Positions 1-8,478 are shown, numbered from the stretch's first letter. The stretch: DNA of 64,000 bases from Rhodanobacter fulvus Jip2 (GCF_000264315.1 NZ_AJXU01000028.1:186001-250000); one strand, 5' to 3'. Translations and numbers: made by a program. Notes: a model not told the origin generated them from the letters alone.

Positions 1-292
1 CCTGCTCCACCTCGGCCGCACGATCGACGGTCATCGACGTGCTCATGTGCCCCTTTTCATGATGGCTCAGCTGGTCGACCGCAACGTGCGCCCGGCGAAT
101 GCCCTCGCGCAGTGGCGCATCGGGTGTCCAGCGCTGCGCCGGCACCGGCACGGCGTTGTGTGCGGCGTTGTGTGCGGCGTCATGTTCAGCCGCGTGCGCA
201 ACATCACCATGCGCATGCTGCGGTGCTGCCTGTACCGAAACAGCCAGGCCGAGGCCACAGGCCAGTGCAAGAACCGACTTCACGAGTTTCAT
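1..292 (-). CDS. Secreted histidine-rich small protein, DnrO-like, 3' end off window
   Basis: The reading frame opens with ATG at 292 and stays open to the left edge, so only the first 97 codons are visible. The product starts with a signal peptide (basic MKLVK, hydrophobic core, AQA-like cleavage near residue 22), then a region of repeated HN/AA/H residues (about residues 24-46), then a predicted helical part beginning RWTPDAPLREG. That layout resembles the short periplasmic proteins labelled DnrO in Xanthomonadaceae; this is recalled similarity and no biochemical role is known to me. A GGAG lies about 9 bases upstream of the ATG. An FNR/Dnr-like box at 364-377 suggests anaerobic or nitric-oxide control. 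It follows the OsmC gene on the same strand after 113 bases. Gene call is sure; family name is moderate. Confidence 0.65.
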   Translation of the reverse strand, partial: MKLVKSVLALACGLGLAVSVQAAPQHAHGDVAHAAEHDAAHNAAHNAVPVPAQRWTPDAPLREGIRRAHVAVDQLSHHEKGHMSTSMTVDRAAEVEQ

Positions 293-363
293 GTGGAGTA
301 CTCCGGCATGCGGCACGAATGCCGCGGATGAATTGATGCTAGTGCACCGGGCGCGGATCACGG

Positions 364-377
364 CTGACCCACGTCAA
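364..377 (-). promoter_or_regulatory. FNR/Dnr-like box upstream of the DnrO-like gene
   Basis: The plus strand reads CTGAC-CCAC-GTCAA, which is TTGAC-GTGG-GTCAG on the gene strand and fits the TTGAY-N4-RTCAA pattern of FNR/Dnr activators in nine of ten half-site positions. The same 14-mer occurs at 8479-8492 before ubiU. Its centre lies 78 bases before the ATG at 292, so a class II start at +41 would leave a leader of about 36 bases. Confidence 0.6.
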
Positions 378-405
378 TGCCCTCGCGCCGTGGCGGCGCG
401 TGTGT

Positions 406-873
406 TCAGGAACCGCCGCTGGCATGCAGTGTGGCGCCGTTCCTGTCGCGCACGCTGACATCCACCGCGACACCATGCCGCACGCTTTCGGTCACCACGC
501 AGAAGTTTTCGAACTGCTGCAACAGGCGCTCGATCTGCGCGTAGTCGGCAGCGGCGTCCGGCAATTCGATCACCACGTCGATGTGGGCTACGCGCAGGCG
601 CTTCTGTTCGTTGCGCTCGAGCGTCGCCCGCGCGCGGGTCACGATAGTGCCGGGGGTGTTCTTGTACTTGCGCAGCGAGAACAGCAGGCTGGCACTGAGG
701 CAGTTGGCGACCGCCGCCACCAGCATGCGCGACGGGTTGGGGCCGCTGTCGTTGCCCAGTGGTGCGGACTCGTCGGTATGCAGCGCCGGGATCGCGGTGT
801 CGTCGAACTCGATCCGGAAGACGTAATCCGACTCCTGGGTCAGGGTCAGCGTGAATGCCTGGGTCTCGCTCAT
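406..873 (-). CDS. OsmC family peroxide/thiol protein
   Basis: 155 residues, typical of the OsmC/Ohr superfamily, whose members reduce organic hydroperoxides or handle reactive sulfur with two cysteines. Those cysteines are present as C58 (in AVANCLSAS) and C125 (in FENFCVVTES), at the usual spacing. No signal peptide is seen, so it should be cytosolic. The ATG at 873 is preceded by GAAGGAG and lies 2 bases after the RND pump stop codon, so the two are probably co-transcribed; a longer frame up to 927 has no better start. Standing at the end of the sulfide/efflux operon, it may handle persulfides or peroxides, but the exact substrate cannot be read from sequence. Confidence 0.88.
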   Translation of the reverse strand: MSETQAFTLTLTQESDYVFRIEFDDTAIPALHTDESAPLGNDSGPNPSRMLVAAVANCLSASLLFSLRKYKNTPGTIVTRARATLERNEQKRLRVAHIDVVIELPDAAADYAQIERLLQQFENFCVVTESVRHGVAVDVSVRDRNGATLHASGGS

Positions 874-875
874 GC

Positions 876-3800
876 TCAAGCTCCTTCGGTCGTGGATGTG
901 CGGGGCGCCGGGTGACGCTGCAACCATACGTAGTACAGCAGCGGAATAACCAGCAGGGTCAGCGCGGTGGACACCAGGATGCCGAAGATCAGCGACACCG
1001 CCAGGCCCTGGAAAATAGGGTCATCGATGATGAAGAAGCCACCGATCATCGCCGCCAGCCCGGTCAGCACGATTGGTTTGGCGCGCACCGCGGCGGCATT
1101 GACCACCGCCTCGCGCAGCGGCTGCCCCGCCGCCAGTGCATGGTTGATGAAGTCGATCAGCAGGATCGAGTTGCGCACGATGATGCCGGCCAGCGCGATC
1201 ATGCCGATCATCGAGGTGGCGGTGTACTGCGCGCCGATCAGCGCGTGCCCGGGCATCACCCCGATCACGGTCAGCGGGATCGGCGCCATGATGATCAGCG
1301 GAACCATGTAGCTCTTGAACTGGCCCACCACCAGCAGGTAGATCAGTACCAGGCCAACCGCATAGGCCAGGCCCATGTCGCGGAAGGTCTCGTAGGTGAT
1401 CTGCCATTCGCCATCCCACTTGATCGCCGCGTGGGTGGTGTCGGTGGGCTGGGTGATGAAATGCTGTTGCAGCAACTGGCCGTCCAATCGTTCGTGGCCA
1501 AGTTGGCTGACCAGTGAAAACATGCCGTACAAGGGGCTGTCGGTGCGGCCGGCGTCGTCGCCGGTGACCGTGGCATAAGGCAGCAGATCCTTGTGGTAGA
1601 TGACCTGCTCGCGTTGGGCCGGCTGCACGCTGACCACCTCGGACAACGGCACCAGCACACCGCTGGCAGCGCGCACGCGCAACGCCAGCAGTTGGCCCAG
1701 CGAGGCCTGGTCGCCCGCGCCCAGACGCAGGCGGATCGGCACCGCGTACTTCGCCTGGCCGTCCATCAGGTACGTGGCGTCATCGCCGGACAACGCCGTA
1801 CGCAGCAGTTGCGCGATCGCAGCCTGATCCAGCCCCAGCCGCGCCGCGCGTGCACGATCAACCACCACCACGTCGCGCGGGGCCTCCGCCTCCACGCTGG
1901 TGTCCACGTCGACGATGTCCGGGTCGGCCTTGAACTTGATCTCCAGCTCGCCCGCCATGCGTCGCACGCCGGCGTAATCCGGGCCGTAGATCTCGGCCAC
2001 GATCGGCGCCATCACCGGTGGTCCGGGCGGCACCTCGACCAGTTTTACCGCCGCGCCATAACGCGCGCCCGCGGCAACCAGCGCCGGGCGCACGGCGAGT
2101 GCGATGGCGTGGCTCTGGCGCGAGCGCTCGTGCTTGTCGACCAGGTTCACCTGCAGGTCGCCCACGATCGGTCCGCGGCGCAGGTAGTACTGGCGCACCA
2201 GGCCGTTGAAGGTGATCGGCGCGGCGGTGCCGGCGTAGCCCTGCCAGTCCTTCACTTCGGGCAGGGTCGCCACGCTCTGCGCCAGTTCGCCAAGCAGGCG
2301 GTTGGTGCGCTCCAGCGTGCTGCCCTCGGGCATGTCCACCACGATCTGGAACTCGGACTTGTTGTCGAACGGCAGCATCTTCAACACCACTGCCTTGACC
2401 ACCACCAGGCCGACCGCCGTCAGCACCAGCACGCCCATCGCGGCAAACAGCAGATGCCGCCGGCGCGGTGCCCGCGCGCCATCGAGGAACGGCAGCATCA
2501 CGCGATGGAACAGCCGGTGCGTGCGGCCACCATCGCCGGCGTGGCTGTCGACGGGTGTGCTTTCGGCAGCGCCATGGCGCCGCAAAAGTTTCAGCGCCAG
2601 CCACGGTGTCACGATCAACGCCACCGCCAGCGACAGCACCATGCCGGCCGAGGCGTTGATCGGGATCGGCCGCATGTACGGCCCCATCAGGCCGGACACG
2701 AAGGCCATCGGCAGCAGCGCCGCGATCACCGTGAACGTGGCCAGGATGGTTGCCCCGCCCACTTCGCTGACCGCCTGCGGAATCACCTCGCGCAGCGTGC
2801 GGCCGCCCAGGGCCATGTGCCGGTGGATGTTCTCCACCACCACGATGGCGTCATCGACCAGGATGCCGATGGCGAAGATCAGCGCAAACAGCGACACGCG
2901 ATTGATGGTGAAGCCCATCGCCCATGAGGCGAACAAGGTCAGCGACAGCGTGATGATCACGGCGCTGCCCACCACCAGCGCCTCGCGCCAGCCCATCGCC
3001 AGCAGCACCAGCAGCACCACCGACAACGTGGCGAAGACCAGCTTCTGGATCAGCTTGTTGGCCTTGTCGGTGGCGGTCTGGCCGTAGTCGCGGGTGACCG
3101 TGACATGCATGCCGGCCGGAATCACCACACCTTGCAACGCCTGCACCTGCGCCGCGATGGCACGGGTGATGTCGGCGGCATTGCTGCCGGGCTTCTTGGC
3201 CACTGCAAGGGTCACCGCCGGCGCCTGGCCGGTAGCCGGCCCGGGCTTGCCCGCCGGTGCGCCGAACCATGCGTAGCTGGTCGGCAGGTCGGAGCCTTGA
3301 TGGACATCGGCCACATCGGAGAGGAATACCGGCTGACCGTTCTTCAGGCCGATCACCAGTTGCGACACCTCCGCCGCGTTGGCGAGGAAACGCCCCGCCG
3401 TCAGCGGCGTGTCGCGGTCGCCGCTGACCCGGTCACCCGCCTCGATGACCACGTTGGCCGCGCGCAAGGCGTTCGACAGGTCACCTACCGCCATGCCGTA
3501 GGCCGCCAGCCTGGCCGCATCCAACTGCACCACCACGGCGCGTTTGGGCGCACCGATGGTGTAGACATCACGCGTGCCGGGCACGCGCTTGAGTTCGGTC
3601 TCCAGCGTGTGCGCCACTTCGGCCAGTTGCAGCGGGCCGTGGGCCGGGTTGTCGCTCCACAGCGTCAGCGCCATCACGGGCACGTCATCGATACCCATCG
3701 GCCGCACCAGCGGCTGGCCCACGCCGAGGTTGGGTGGCACGAAATCGCGGTTCTGGAATACCTGGTTGTACAGCCGCACGATCGCCGCCTGCCGCGGCAC

Positions 3801-4118
3801 ACCCACCTGGAACTCCACCGTCATCAGCGCCATGCCCGGCTGGCTCACCGAATAGACGTGCTTGACGCCCTCGATCTCCGACAGCTTCTGCTCCAGCGGA
3901 TAGGCCACCAGGTTCTCGACGTCGTGCACGTCGGCACCGGGAAACGGCACCATCACGTTGGCCATGGTCACGTCGATCTGCGGCTCTTCCTCGCGCGGCG
4001 TAGTCAGCACCGCCGCCAGCCCCAGCAACAGCGCCGCGATCGCCAGGATCGGTGTCAACGGCGAAGCCTGAAACGCGCGCGCAATGAGGCCGGAGAAGCC
4101 CAGTCGCGGTTCGCTCAT
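876..4118 (-). CDS. RND efflux permease, AcrB/HAE type
   Basis: 1080-residue inner-membrane trimeric pump of the RND superfamily. It has the usual duplicated plan: TM1 at about 20-40, a large periplasmic loop, TM2-6, a second loop, and TM8-12 at the end. The proton-relay aspartates of TM4 are D422 and D423 in GILVDDAIVVVEN. The TM10 lysine of AcrB is replaced by arginine (R982, in IIVRNSILLIDF). The N-terminal start LTTPREEEPQIDV is common in non-AcrB branches of the family. It overlaps the upstream adaptor gene by 4 bases (ATGA) and is followed 2 bases later by OsmC. No outer-membrane channel is encoded next to it, so it would borrow a TolC-like partner. Substrate unknown; context points to a sulfur- or redox-linked compound. 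Confidence 0.93.
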   Translation of the reverse strand: MSEPRLGFSGLIARAFQASPLTPILAIAALLLGLAAVLTTPREEEPQIDVTMANVMVPFPGADVHDVENLVAYPLEQKLSEIEGVKHVYSVSQPGMALMTVEFQVGVPRQAAIVRLYNQVFQNRDFVPPNLGVGQPLVRPMGIDDVPVMALTLWSDNPAHGPLQLAEVAHTLETELKRVPGTRDVYTIGAPKRAVVVQLDAARLAAYGMAVGDLSNALRAANVVIEAGDRVSGDRDTPLTAGRFLANAAEVSQLVIGLKNGQPVFLSDVADVHQGSDLPTSYAWFGAPAGKPGPATGQAPAVTLAVAKKPGSNAADITRAIAAQVQALQGVVIPAGMHVTVTRDYGQTATDKANKLIQKLVFATLSVVLLVLLAMGWREALVVGSAVIITLSLTLFASWAMGFTINRVSLFALIFAIGILVDDAIVVVENIHRHMALGGRTLREVIPQAVSEVGGATILATFTVIAALLPMAFVSGLMGPYMRPIPINASAGMVLSLAVALIVTPWLALKLLRRHGAAESTPVDSHAGDGGRTHRLFHRVMLPFLDGARAPRRRHLLFAAMGVLVLTAVGLVVVKAVVLKMLPFDNKSEFQIVVDMPEGSTLERTNRLLGELAQSVATLPEVKDWQGYAGTAAPITFNGLVRQYYLRRGPIVGDLQVNLVDKHERSRQSHAIALAVRPALVAAGARYGAAVKLVEVPPGPPVMAPIVAEIYGPDYAGVRRMAGELEIKFKADPDIVDVDTSVEAEAPRDVVVVDRARAARLGLDQAAIAQLLRTALSGDDATYLMDGQAKYAVPIRLRLGAGDQASLGQLLALRVRAASGVLVPLSEVVSVQPAQREQVIYHKDLLPYATVTGDDAGRTDSPLYGMFSLVSQLGHERLDGQLLQQHFITQPTDTTHAAIKWDGEWQITYETFRDMGLAYAVGLVLIYLLVVGQFKSYMVPLIIMAPIPLTVIGVMPGHALIGAQYTATSMIGMIALAGIIVRNSILLIDFINHALAAGQPLREAVVNAAAVRAKPIVLTGLAAMIGGFFIIDDPIFQGLAVSLIFGILVSTALTLLVIPLLYYVWLQRHPAPRTSTTEGA

Positions 4119-5203
4119 GGCGCGGTTTCCGCACGATGCGCGACCAACCAGCGCGCGGCCGCCGCCGGATCGGTGGCAATGCGCTCGCCATCTTCCAGTC
4201 CTGCCAGGACCTCGACCTTGTCACCGTAACGGTGACCGATGCGCAGCAGGCGCAACGACGCGTCGTGCTCGCCCAGCACGTACACCCCCAGCAACTCGCC
4301 ACGCTGCACCAATGCACTGGCCGGCAGCAGCAGGCGGCTGGCGTCGCCGCGGGCAAAGGCCACCTTCACCGTCATGCCCGGGTACAACCCGGCCGTGACG
4401 GCGGGCAACAACAGGCGCACGTTGAAGGTATGCGTCTGTGGATCGGCATATGGAAACACGCTGACATTGGTGGCCTTGACGCGCTTCCCGCCGTCGCCAT
4501 CAAGCAGTACCTGGGCCGCCCCATAGTGGCGGATCGCCTCGACGGCAGCCTGCGGTACTTGCACGTTGACCCGCAGCGCATCCAGCGATTGCAGCGCGAT
4601 CAACGGCTGCGGTGATGGCGGCCCGGCCTGCACCGCCTCGCCTACCTGCACGAAACGGCGGGTGACGATGCCCGCATACGGTGCACGCAGCACCGTATAG
4701 TCCAGCGCCTGCCCCACCTGCTCGCGCTGCGCCCGTGCTGCCGCCAACGCCGCTTGTGCGGCATCACGCTGGGCGCGTTGCTGATCCATCTGCGCGCCGG
4801 ACACGTAGCCCTTGGCGTAGACCTTCTCGATCCGGTCGTATGCGGCCAGCGCCTCGCGGTAGGTGGCCTCCGCTGCCGCCACTTGCGCCTGGGCGGCGCT
4901 GCGCGACGACTTCTGCTCCACGTCGGTGAAGCGCACCAGCACATCGCCCTTGGCCACCACGTCGTTGACGTCATGCGGCAGTTCAAGCACCCGCGCATTC
5001 GTCTGTGCGGTGATGGTGGCCTGGTTCACTGCCTCCACCACGCCATCCCAGACCTGCTCGTCATGCGCCGACTGGGCCCGCACGACCATGCCGGCCAGTG
5101 CAGGCTGCGTGCCGGCGTGCTCAGCCGTTGGCTGGCCTTTGCCGCAAGCGGTCAAGGCCACAACGGCGAGCGACATGACGACATGGCGCAGGACGGGCTT
5201 CAT
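4115..5203 (-). CDS. RND efflux periplasmic adaptor, lipoprotein
   Basis: 362-residue membrane-fusion protein that links an RND permease to an outer-membrane channel. The start at 5203 gives MKPVLRHVV, a hydrophobic core and the lipobox LTAC (lipidated cysteine near residue 20). A lipoyl/barrel-sandwich half follows at about 55-90, an alpha-hairpin rich in Ala, Gln and Arg at about 95-165 (AAQAQVAAAEATYREAL), the second lipoyl half with VLRAPYAGIVTRRFV, then beta-barrel and membrane-proximal domains. A frame 14 residues longer exists but would bury the signal peptide. The 4-bp ATGA overlap with the permease shows translational coupling. The gene lies 54 bases after the cytochrome b561 gene, in the same direction as the SQR operon. 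Confidence 0.92.
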   Translation of the reverse strand: MKPVLRHVVMSLAVVALTACGKGQPTAEHAGTQPALAGMVVRAQSAHDEQVWDGVVEAVNQATITAQTNARVLELPHDVNDVVAKGDVLVRFTDVEQKSSRSAAQAQVAAAEATYREALAAYDRIEKVYAKGYVSGAQMDQQRAQRDAAQAALAAARAQREQVGQALDYTVLRAPYAGIVTRRFVQVGEAVQAGPPSPQPLIALQSLDALRVNVQVPQAAVEAIRHYGAAQVLLDGDGGKRVKATNVSVFPYADPQTHTFNVRLLLPAVTAGLYPGMTVKVAFARGDASRLLLPASALVQRGELLGVYVLGEHDASLRLLRIGHRYGDKVEVLAGLEDGERIATDPAAAARWLVAHRAETAP

Positions 5204-5257
5204 CAAGACGTACTCTTGCCGGGGAATGAAGGGAGACAGGTACACGGACAGCCGCGC

Positions 5258-5812
5258 TCAGGATTTCTTGCGCAGCGGCAGCATCCGGCGCAGGGTGTCG
5301 TCCTGCACGAAATAGTGGTGATACAGCGCCGCCGCTGCATGCAGGCCGATGAGGTAGTAGCCGACGGTGCCGATCGTGCTGTGGATGTCCTCGATGGATT
5401 CTCCCAACGCCTTGTCCGGTCCGATCAGTGCGGGCAGCTCCAGCCCGAAGAACGGGATCACCTTGCCCGCGGCACTCAGCGTGAGCCAGCCAAGCAGCGG
5501 CATCAGGATCAGGAACGCATACAAGGCGCCGTGCATCAGGTGCGCCAGGTGTCGCTGCCACGCTGCTATCTGCGGATTCATCTGCGGCGACGGCGTGACC
5601 AAGCGCACCGCCAGGCGCAGGAACACCAGCGCAAACACCGTCAGGCCCAGCATGAAATGCCAGGTCTTGAGGTCCGCGCGCACGTCGCTGCCGCGCGGCG
5701 CCAGTTCGTGCAGGTTGATGCAGGCGTAGACGCCAATCAGCAATGCCAGCATCAGCCAGTGCAGGCTGATCGACAGCGAGCCGTAGCGGTTGGTGGTGTT
5801 GTTCCAGTTCAT
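5258..5812 (-). CDS. Cytochrome b561 family membrane protein
   Basis: 184 residues with four predicted membrane helices and histidines placed as in bacterial CybB-type cytochrome b561, which binds two b hemes and exchanges electrons with quinones: H18 in SLHWLML, the WHFMLGL helix, HLMHGALY, and LHAAAALYHHY near the end. The ATG at 5812 was chosen because residues before it in the longer frame are not membrane-like and family members begin close to NRYGSLSISLHW. It lies 54 bases downstream of the SQR gene and before the RND adaptor. Placed next to a quinone-reducing SQR, it may draw on the same quinone pool; its electron partner is not shown. Confidence 0.88.
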   Translation of the reverse strand: MNWNNTTNRYGSLSISLHWLMLALLIGVYACINLHELAPRGSDVRADLKTWHFMLGLTVFALVFLRLAVRLVTPSPQMNPQIAAWQRHLAHLMHGALYAFLILMPLLGWLTLSAAGKVIPFFGLELPALIGPDKALGESIEDIHSTIGTVGYYLIGLHAAAALYHHYFVQDDTLRRMLPLRKKS

Positions 5813-5866
5813 CAGAGTCTCTCGGGCTAAGGGTTTAGGGGCGGTGCTCAAGTTACGGCAAGGAGG

Positions 5867-7156
5867 CTACGGGGATTTTTGCGTCGGCTTGAGCCGCTCG
5901 ATGCCAAGCGCCTTCATCACGTATTTCTCGTAGATCGGCTCGGTCTTGCCCATGCGGATCTTGTGCATGAAGTATTTCTCGAACGCCACCTTCGCCAGGT
6001 GCACCCACTTGCCTTCCCTGGCCCAGGTCACGTTGCGCGGAGGTATCTGCGGAATGGCCACGAACGCCGCGCCACTGTCGCCCATGTCGGCCAGGCACAC
6101 CGCGTTCCAGGTGGCCTCGGCGGTTGCCGGCTTGCCCTCGATGGCGGATTTGATGTTGGTCGCCAGCGCCGTGACCATCGATTCGATCATGAAGCCGGTC
6201 TTCGGTGCGCCCGTCGGTATGGGCGTCACCTCCACCGGAGGAATCGCCACGCAGACGCCAGCGGAATAGATGTTGGGGAAGGTCGGGTTGCGCTGGTACT
6301 TGTCGATCAGCACGAAGCCGCGCGGGTTGACCAGGCCTTCCACCCCGCGCACCGCCGCCACCCCGGTGAATGCCGGAATCAGCATCGCATATGCAAACGG
6401 CAATGCGTGCTGCTGCACCGGCTGGCCGTGGGCATCGTGCTCGCTGACCAGCATCTGGTCGGGCTCGACCTTGTCGACACGGGCGTTGGTCACCCATTTG
6501 ATGTGACGCTCGCGCAGCTGCTTCTCCAGCAGGCCCTTCGAATCACCCACGCCGCCCAGGCCCATGTGGCCGATGTACGGCTCCGGTGTCACGAAGGTCA
6601 TCGGTACCTTGTCGCGCAGCTTGCGTCGACGCAGGTCGGTATCCAGCAGGAACGCGAATTCGTACGCCGGGCCAAAACAACTGGCACCTTGCGCCGCACC
6701 CACCACGATGGGCCCGGGCGCCTTCAGAAACGCCTCGTAGGCGGCCCATGCACGGGTGGCATGTGGTGTGGTGCATACCGATTGAGTGTAGCCATTCTTC
6801 GGCCCGAAGCCGGGGATCTCATCGAAGGCCAGGCGTGGTCCGGTCGTGATGACCAGGTAGTCGTAATGCAGCGAGCGTCCATCCTGCAACTGCACGTGGT
6901 TCTGCGTCGGCAGCACCGCGCTGACTGGCGAGTCGTAGAAAGCGATGTCGTGCCGAGCCAGTGCCGCGGCGGCGTCGATCTGCACCTCGCCCGGCTTGCG
7001 CCAGCCGATGCCCACCCAGGGGTTGGACGGTGTGAAGGAGAACTGGCCGCCCTCACCCACCACCTTCACCCGATGCCCGCTGCCCAGCGCGTCCTTGATC
7101 TCGTACGCCGCGCTCATCCCACCCAAACCTGCACCCATTATGATGACGTCACTCAT
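5867..7156 (-). CDS. sqr: Sulfide:quinone oxidoreductase, type I
   Basis: 429-residue FAD enzyme that oxidises sulfide to polysulfide or persulfide and reduces quinone at the membrane. The N-terminal FAD motif is GAGLGGMSAAYE. The three redox cysteines of type I SQR can all be placed: C128 (SVCTTPHAT), C160 (GASCFGPAYE) and C354 (WNAVCLADMG), close to C128, C160 and C356 of the Acidithiobacillus ferrooxidans enzyme. The amphipathic C-terminus with KVAFEKYFMHKIRMG also matches that type. ATG at 7156 follows CAGGAG; the 15 residues before it are not conserved. An FNR/Dnr-like box lies at 7213-7226. Upstream are the DUF302 and DUF2892 genes and a divergent persulfide-type regulator, a classic sulfide-detoxification setting. 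Confidence 0.9.
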   Translation of the reverse strand: MSDVIIMGAGLGGMSAAYEIKDALGSGHRVKVVGEGGQFSFTPSNPWVGIGWRKPGEVQIDAAAALARHDIAFYDSPVSAVLPTQNHVQLQDGRSLHYDYLVITTGPRLAFDEIPGFGPKNGYTQSVCTTPHATRAWAAYEAFLKAPGPIVVGAAQGASCFGPAYEFAFLLDTDLRRRKLRDKVPMTFVTPEPYIGHMGLGGVGDSKGLLEKQLRERHIKWVTNARVDKVEPDQMLVSEHDAHGQPVQQHALPFAYAMLIPAFTGVAAVRGVEGLVNPRGFVLIDKYQRNPTFPNIYSAGVCVAIPPVEVTPIPTGAPKTGFMIESMVTALATNIKSAIEGKPATAEATWNAVCLADMGDSGAAFVAIPQIPPRNVTWAREGKWVHLAKVAFEKYFMHKIRMGKTEPIYEKYVMKALGIERLKPTQKSP

Positions 7157-7212
7157 GACAGACTCCTGCTTGGTCGGTGCCCACAGCATGGGCTGGTGCA
7201 CCTGGCGGGGAC

Positions 7213-7226
7213 TTGATGCTGGTCAA
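7213..7226 (-). promoter_or_regulatory. FNR/Dnr-like box upstream of sqr
   Basis: TTGAT-GCTG-GTCAA on the plus strand is a full match to TTGAY-N4-RTCAA in both half-sites. It lies in the 126-base gap between the DUF302 gene and sqr, centred about 63 bases before the sqr ATG. That would give sqr its own anoxia or NO-responsive promoter in addition to read-through from 7900. Confidence 0.6.
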
Positions 7227-7282
7227 TTCGGTGACGGGCGGCAGTCGCGACAAAACATCCCGGCAGCATTGGCAGCGCGCTG

Positions 7283-7666
7283 TCAGCGTGCTTCGTCGAT
7301 GATGCGGGTCAGCGTCTGTTCCACCTCGCCCGCAATCGCTGCGAGCGCGGGGTCGCTGGACAGCATGGCCAGCATCGGCGCCGGCCGGATCATGCCGATC
7401 CAGGTCTTCCCACCGTCGGTATAAACCGAAACACGACACGGCAAAGCCATGTTCATCCGCATGTCGGCGGCCAGCACGCCCGCCGCCTGCTTGGGGTTGC
7501 ACACCTCGAAAACCTGACACTCGCGCTCGAACGCGATGCCCTTGCTGCGCAAGGTCGTGCCCAGGTCGTGCACGTGCAGCAAACCAAAACCGTTGCGCGC
7601 CACCGCCTCGGTCAGATCGGTTGCCGCCTGTGCTGGCGACTTGGCAGTTTCAACGATGTAATACAT
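7283..7666 (-). CDS. DUF302 domain protein
   Basis: 127 residues covering one DUF302 domain, a small alpha/beta fold of unknown biochemical role that recurs beside sulfur-oxidation and SQR genes. It begins MYYIVETAKSPAQAATDL and keeps the family features GFGLLHVHDLGTTL, a CQVFEVCNP segment with two cysteines, and MALPCRVSVYTDGGKT with a third. No signal peptide is visible, so it should be cytosolic. It sits 18 bases after the DUF2892 gene and upstream of sqr on the same strand. A role in reactive-sulfur handling is inferred from context only. Confidence 0.85.
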   Translation of the reverse strand: MYYIVETAKSPAQAATDLTEAVARNGFGLLHVHDLGTTLRSKGIAFERECQVFEVCNPKQAAGVLAADMRMNMALPCRVSVYTDGGKTWIGMIRPAPMLAMLSSDPALAAIAGEVEQTLTRIIDEAR

Positions 7667-7684
7667 GGCTCACCTCACTCGGGG

Positions 7685-7900
7685 TCAGGCAACGCGGGAC
7701 GGAAACGCACAGCCAGGCTTCAGGCCAAGCTTCTTCAGCAACAACGCCAGCGGGCAGAAACCGGTGAACGATGACTGCAGCAGGTTGGCGCCCACGAACA
7801 CCGACAGCCAGATCCAGCCCGGCGCCACAAAATGCGCCAGCGCGATACCCAGCAGCACAACCGCGCCCGCAAAACCGATGACGATGCGATCGACATTCAT
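7685..7900 (-). CDS. DUF2892 (YgaP-type) inner membrane protein
   Basis: 71-residue protein with two membrane helices (about residues 7-25 and 28-45) and the family-typical ending GFCPLALLLKKLGLKPGC. This is the membrane part found at the C-terminus of YgaP rhodaneses, here free-standing with no rhodanese domain. A cysteine lies at the edge of the second helix and another near the C-terminus. It is the first gene of the minus-strand sulfide locus, starting 170 bases from the divergent ArsR-type regulator gene, whose likely operator lies between them. Function is not established for the free-standing form. Confidence 0.85.
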   Translation of the reverse strand: MNVDRIVIGFAGAVVLLGIALAHFVAPGWIWLSVFVGANLLQSSFTGFCPLALLLKKLGLKPGCAFPSRVA

Positions 7901-7994
7901 GACCCGAGGCTCCTGTGGTGGAAAACCTTCGCGGCGCGTCCGCCCCGGCGGGGCTGCTTCGACGCACCTTGAAGTAAAGAACTTACTACATTAG

Positions 7995-8011
7995 AACTAG
8001 CTTAATTAGTT
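7995..8011. promoter_or_regulatory. Candidate operator for the BigR/SqrR-type regulator
   Basis: An AT-rich island (7975-8020) stands out in the GC-rich intergenic region between the DUF2892 gene and the divergent regulator gene. It holds the inverted repeat AACTA-N7-TAGTT. ArsR-family repressors of the BigR/SqrR type bind AT-rich dyads between themselves and their target operon, so this is the natural candidate site. Exact binding is inferred. Confidence 0.5.
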
Positions 8012-8070
8012 GCTCATGCTAAAGTCAACCGCATGAAACAGCCTCTGCCATCCATCACCAGGGCCCCAGC

Positions 8071-8427
8071 ATGAACCTGCCTGCCAATGCGGATATGAAT
8101 CTCATGCAGTCGCGTTCCGAAGACGCCGCGCGACTGCTCAAGACGCTTGGCAACGCGCAGCGCTTGCGCGTGCTCTGCCTGCTGCTGGATACGGAGATGT
8201 CGGTGGGACAGATCAACGAGCGGCTGCCCGAACTCAGCCAGTCGGCGTTGTCCCAGCACCTCGCTCGGCTGCGCAGCGACAACCTCGTGGCCACCCGGCG
8301 CGAGTCGCAAACCGTGTGGTACGCGCTGCCTCCGGGGCCGGCACAAGCCATCATCGCCGCGCTGTACGACATCTATTGCGCGCCCGATGCCCGCGCCCGC
8401 AAGCGCGGCAGCCGGAAGCGCGGCTGA
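8071..8427 (+). CDS. ArsR-family regulator with BigR/SqrR cysteine pair
   Basis: 118-residue winged-helix repressor. The helix-turn-helix is SVGQINERLPELSQSALSQHL (residues 44-64), followed by the wing VATRRESQTVWYAL. It lacks the ArsR metal box but has two cysteines, C36 in LRVLCLLLD and C103 in YDIYCAPD, separated by 67 residues. BigR and SqrR use an almost identical pair (spacing about 66) that forms a sulfur bridge with persulfide and releases DNA. With sqr, DUF302 and DUF2892 genes divergent to it, a reactive-sulfur-sensing role is well supported. ATG at 8071 is used; a second Met at residue 9 is possible. The C-terminus is Arg/Lys-rich (RKRGSRKRG). Confidence 0.85.
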   Translation: MNLPANADMNLMQSRSEDAARLLKTLGNAQRLRVLCLLLDTEMSVGQINERLPELSQSALSQHLARLRSDNLVATRRESQTVWYALPPGPAQAIIAALYDIYCAPDARARKRGSRKRG

Positions 8428-8442
8428 GCCGGTTCGCGGGCC

Positions 8443-8462
8443 GCATCGAAAAAATTCGATGC
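8443..8462. repeat. Short perfect inverted repeat after the regulator gene
   Basis: GCATCGAA-AAAA-TTCGATGC is an 8-bp perfect stem with a 4-base loop, lying 16 bases after the regulator stop codon and 17 bases before the ubiU FNR/Dnr-like box. No T-tract follows, so it is at best a weak terminator or a protein site. Confidence 0.4.
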
Positions 8463-8478
8463 ACGGACACGCGCTGAA

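Noticed and set aside
1593-2927. Long plus-strand reading frame opposite the RND permease
   Set aside because: His/Arg/Gln-rich shadow of the high-GC coding strand with no family features; several similar long frames (3105-4229, 8014-9480, 31130-33640, 42731-44314, 51434-52936, 52807-54267, 56242-58131) were rejected for the same reason.
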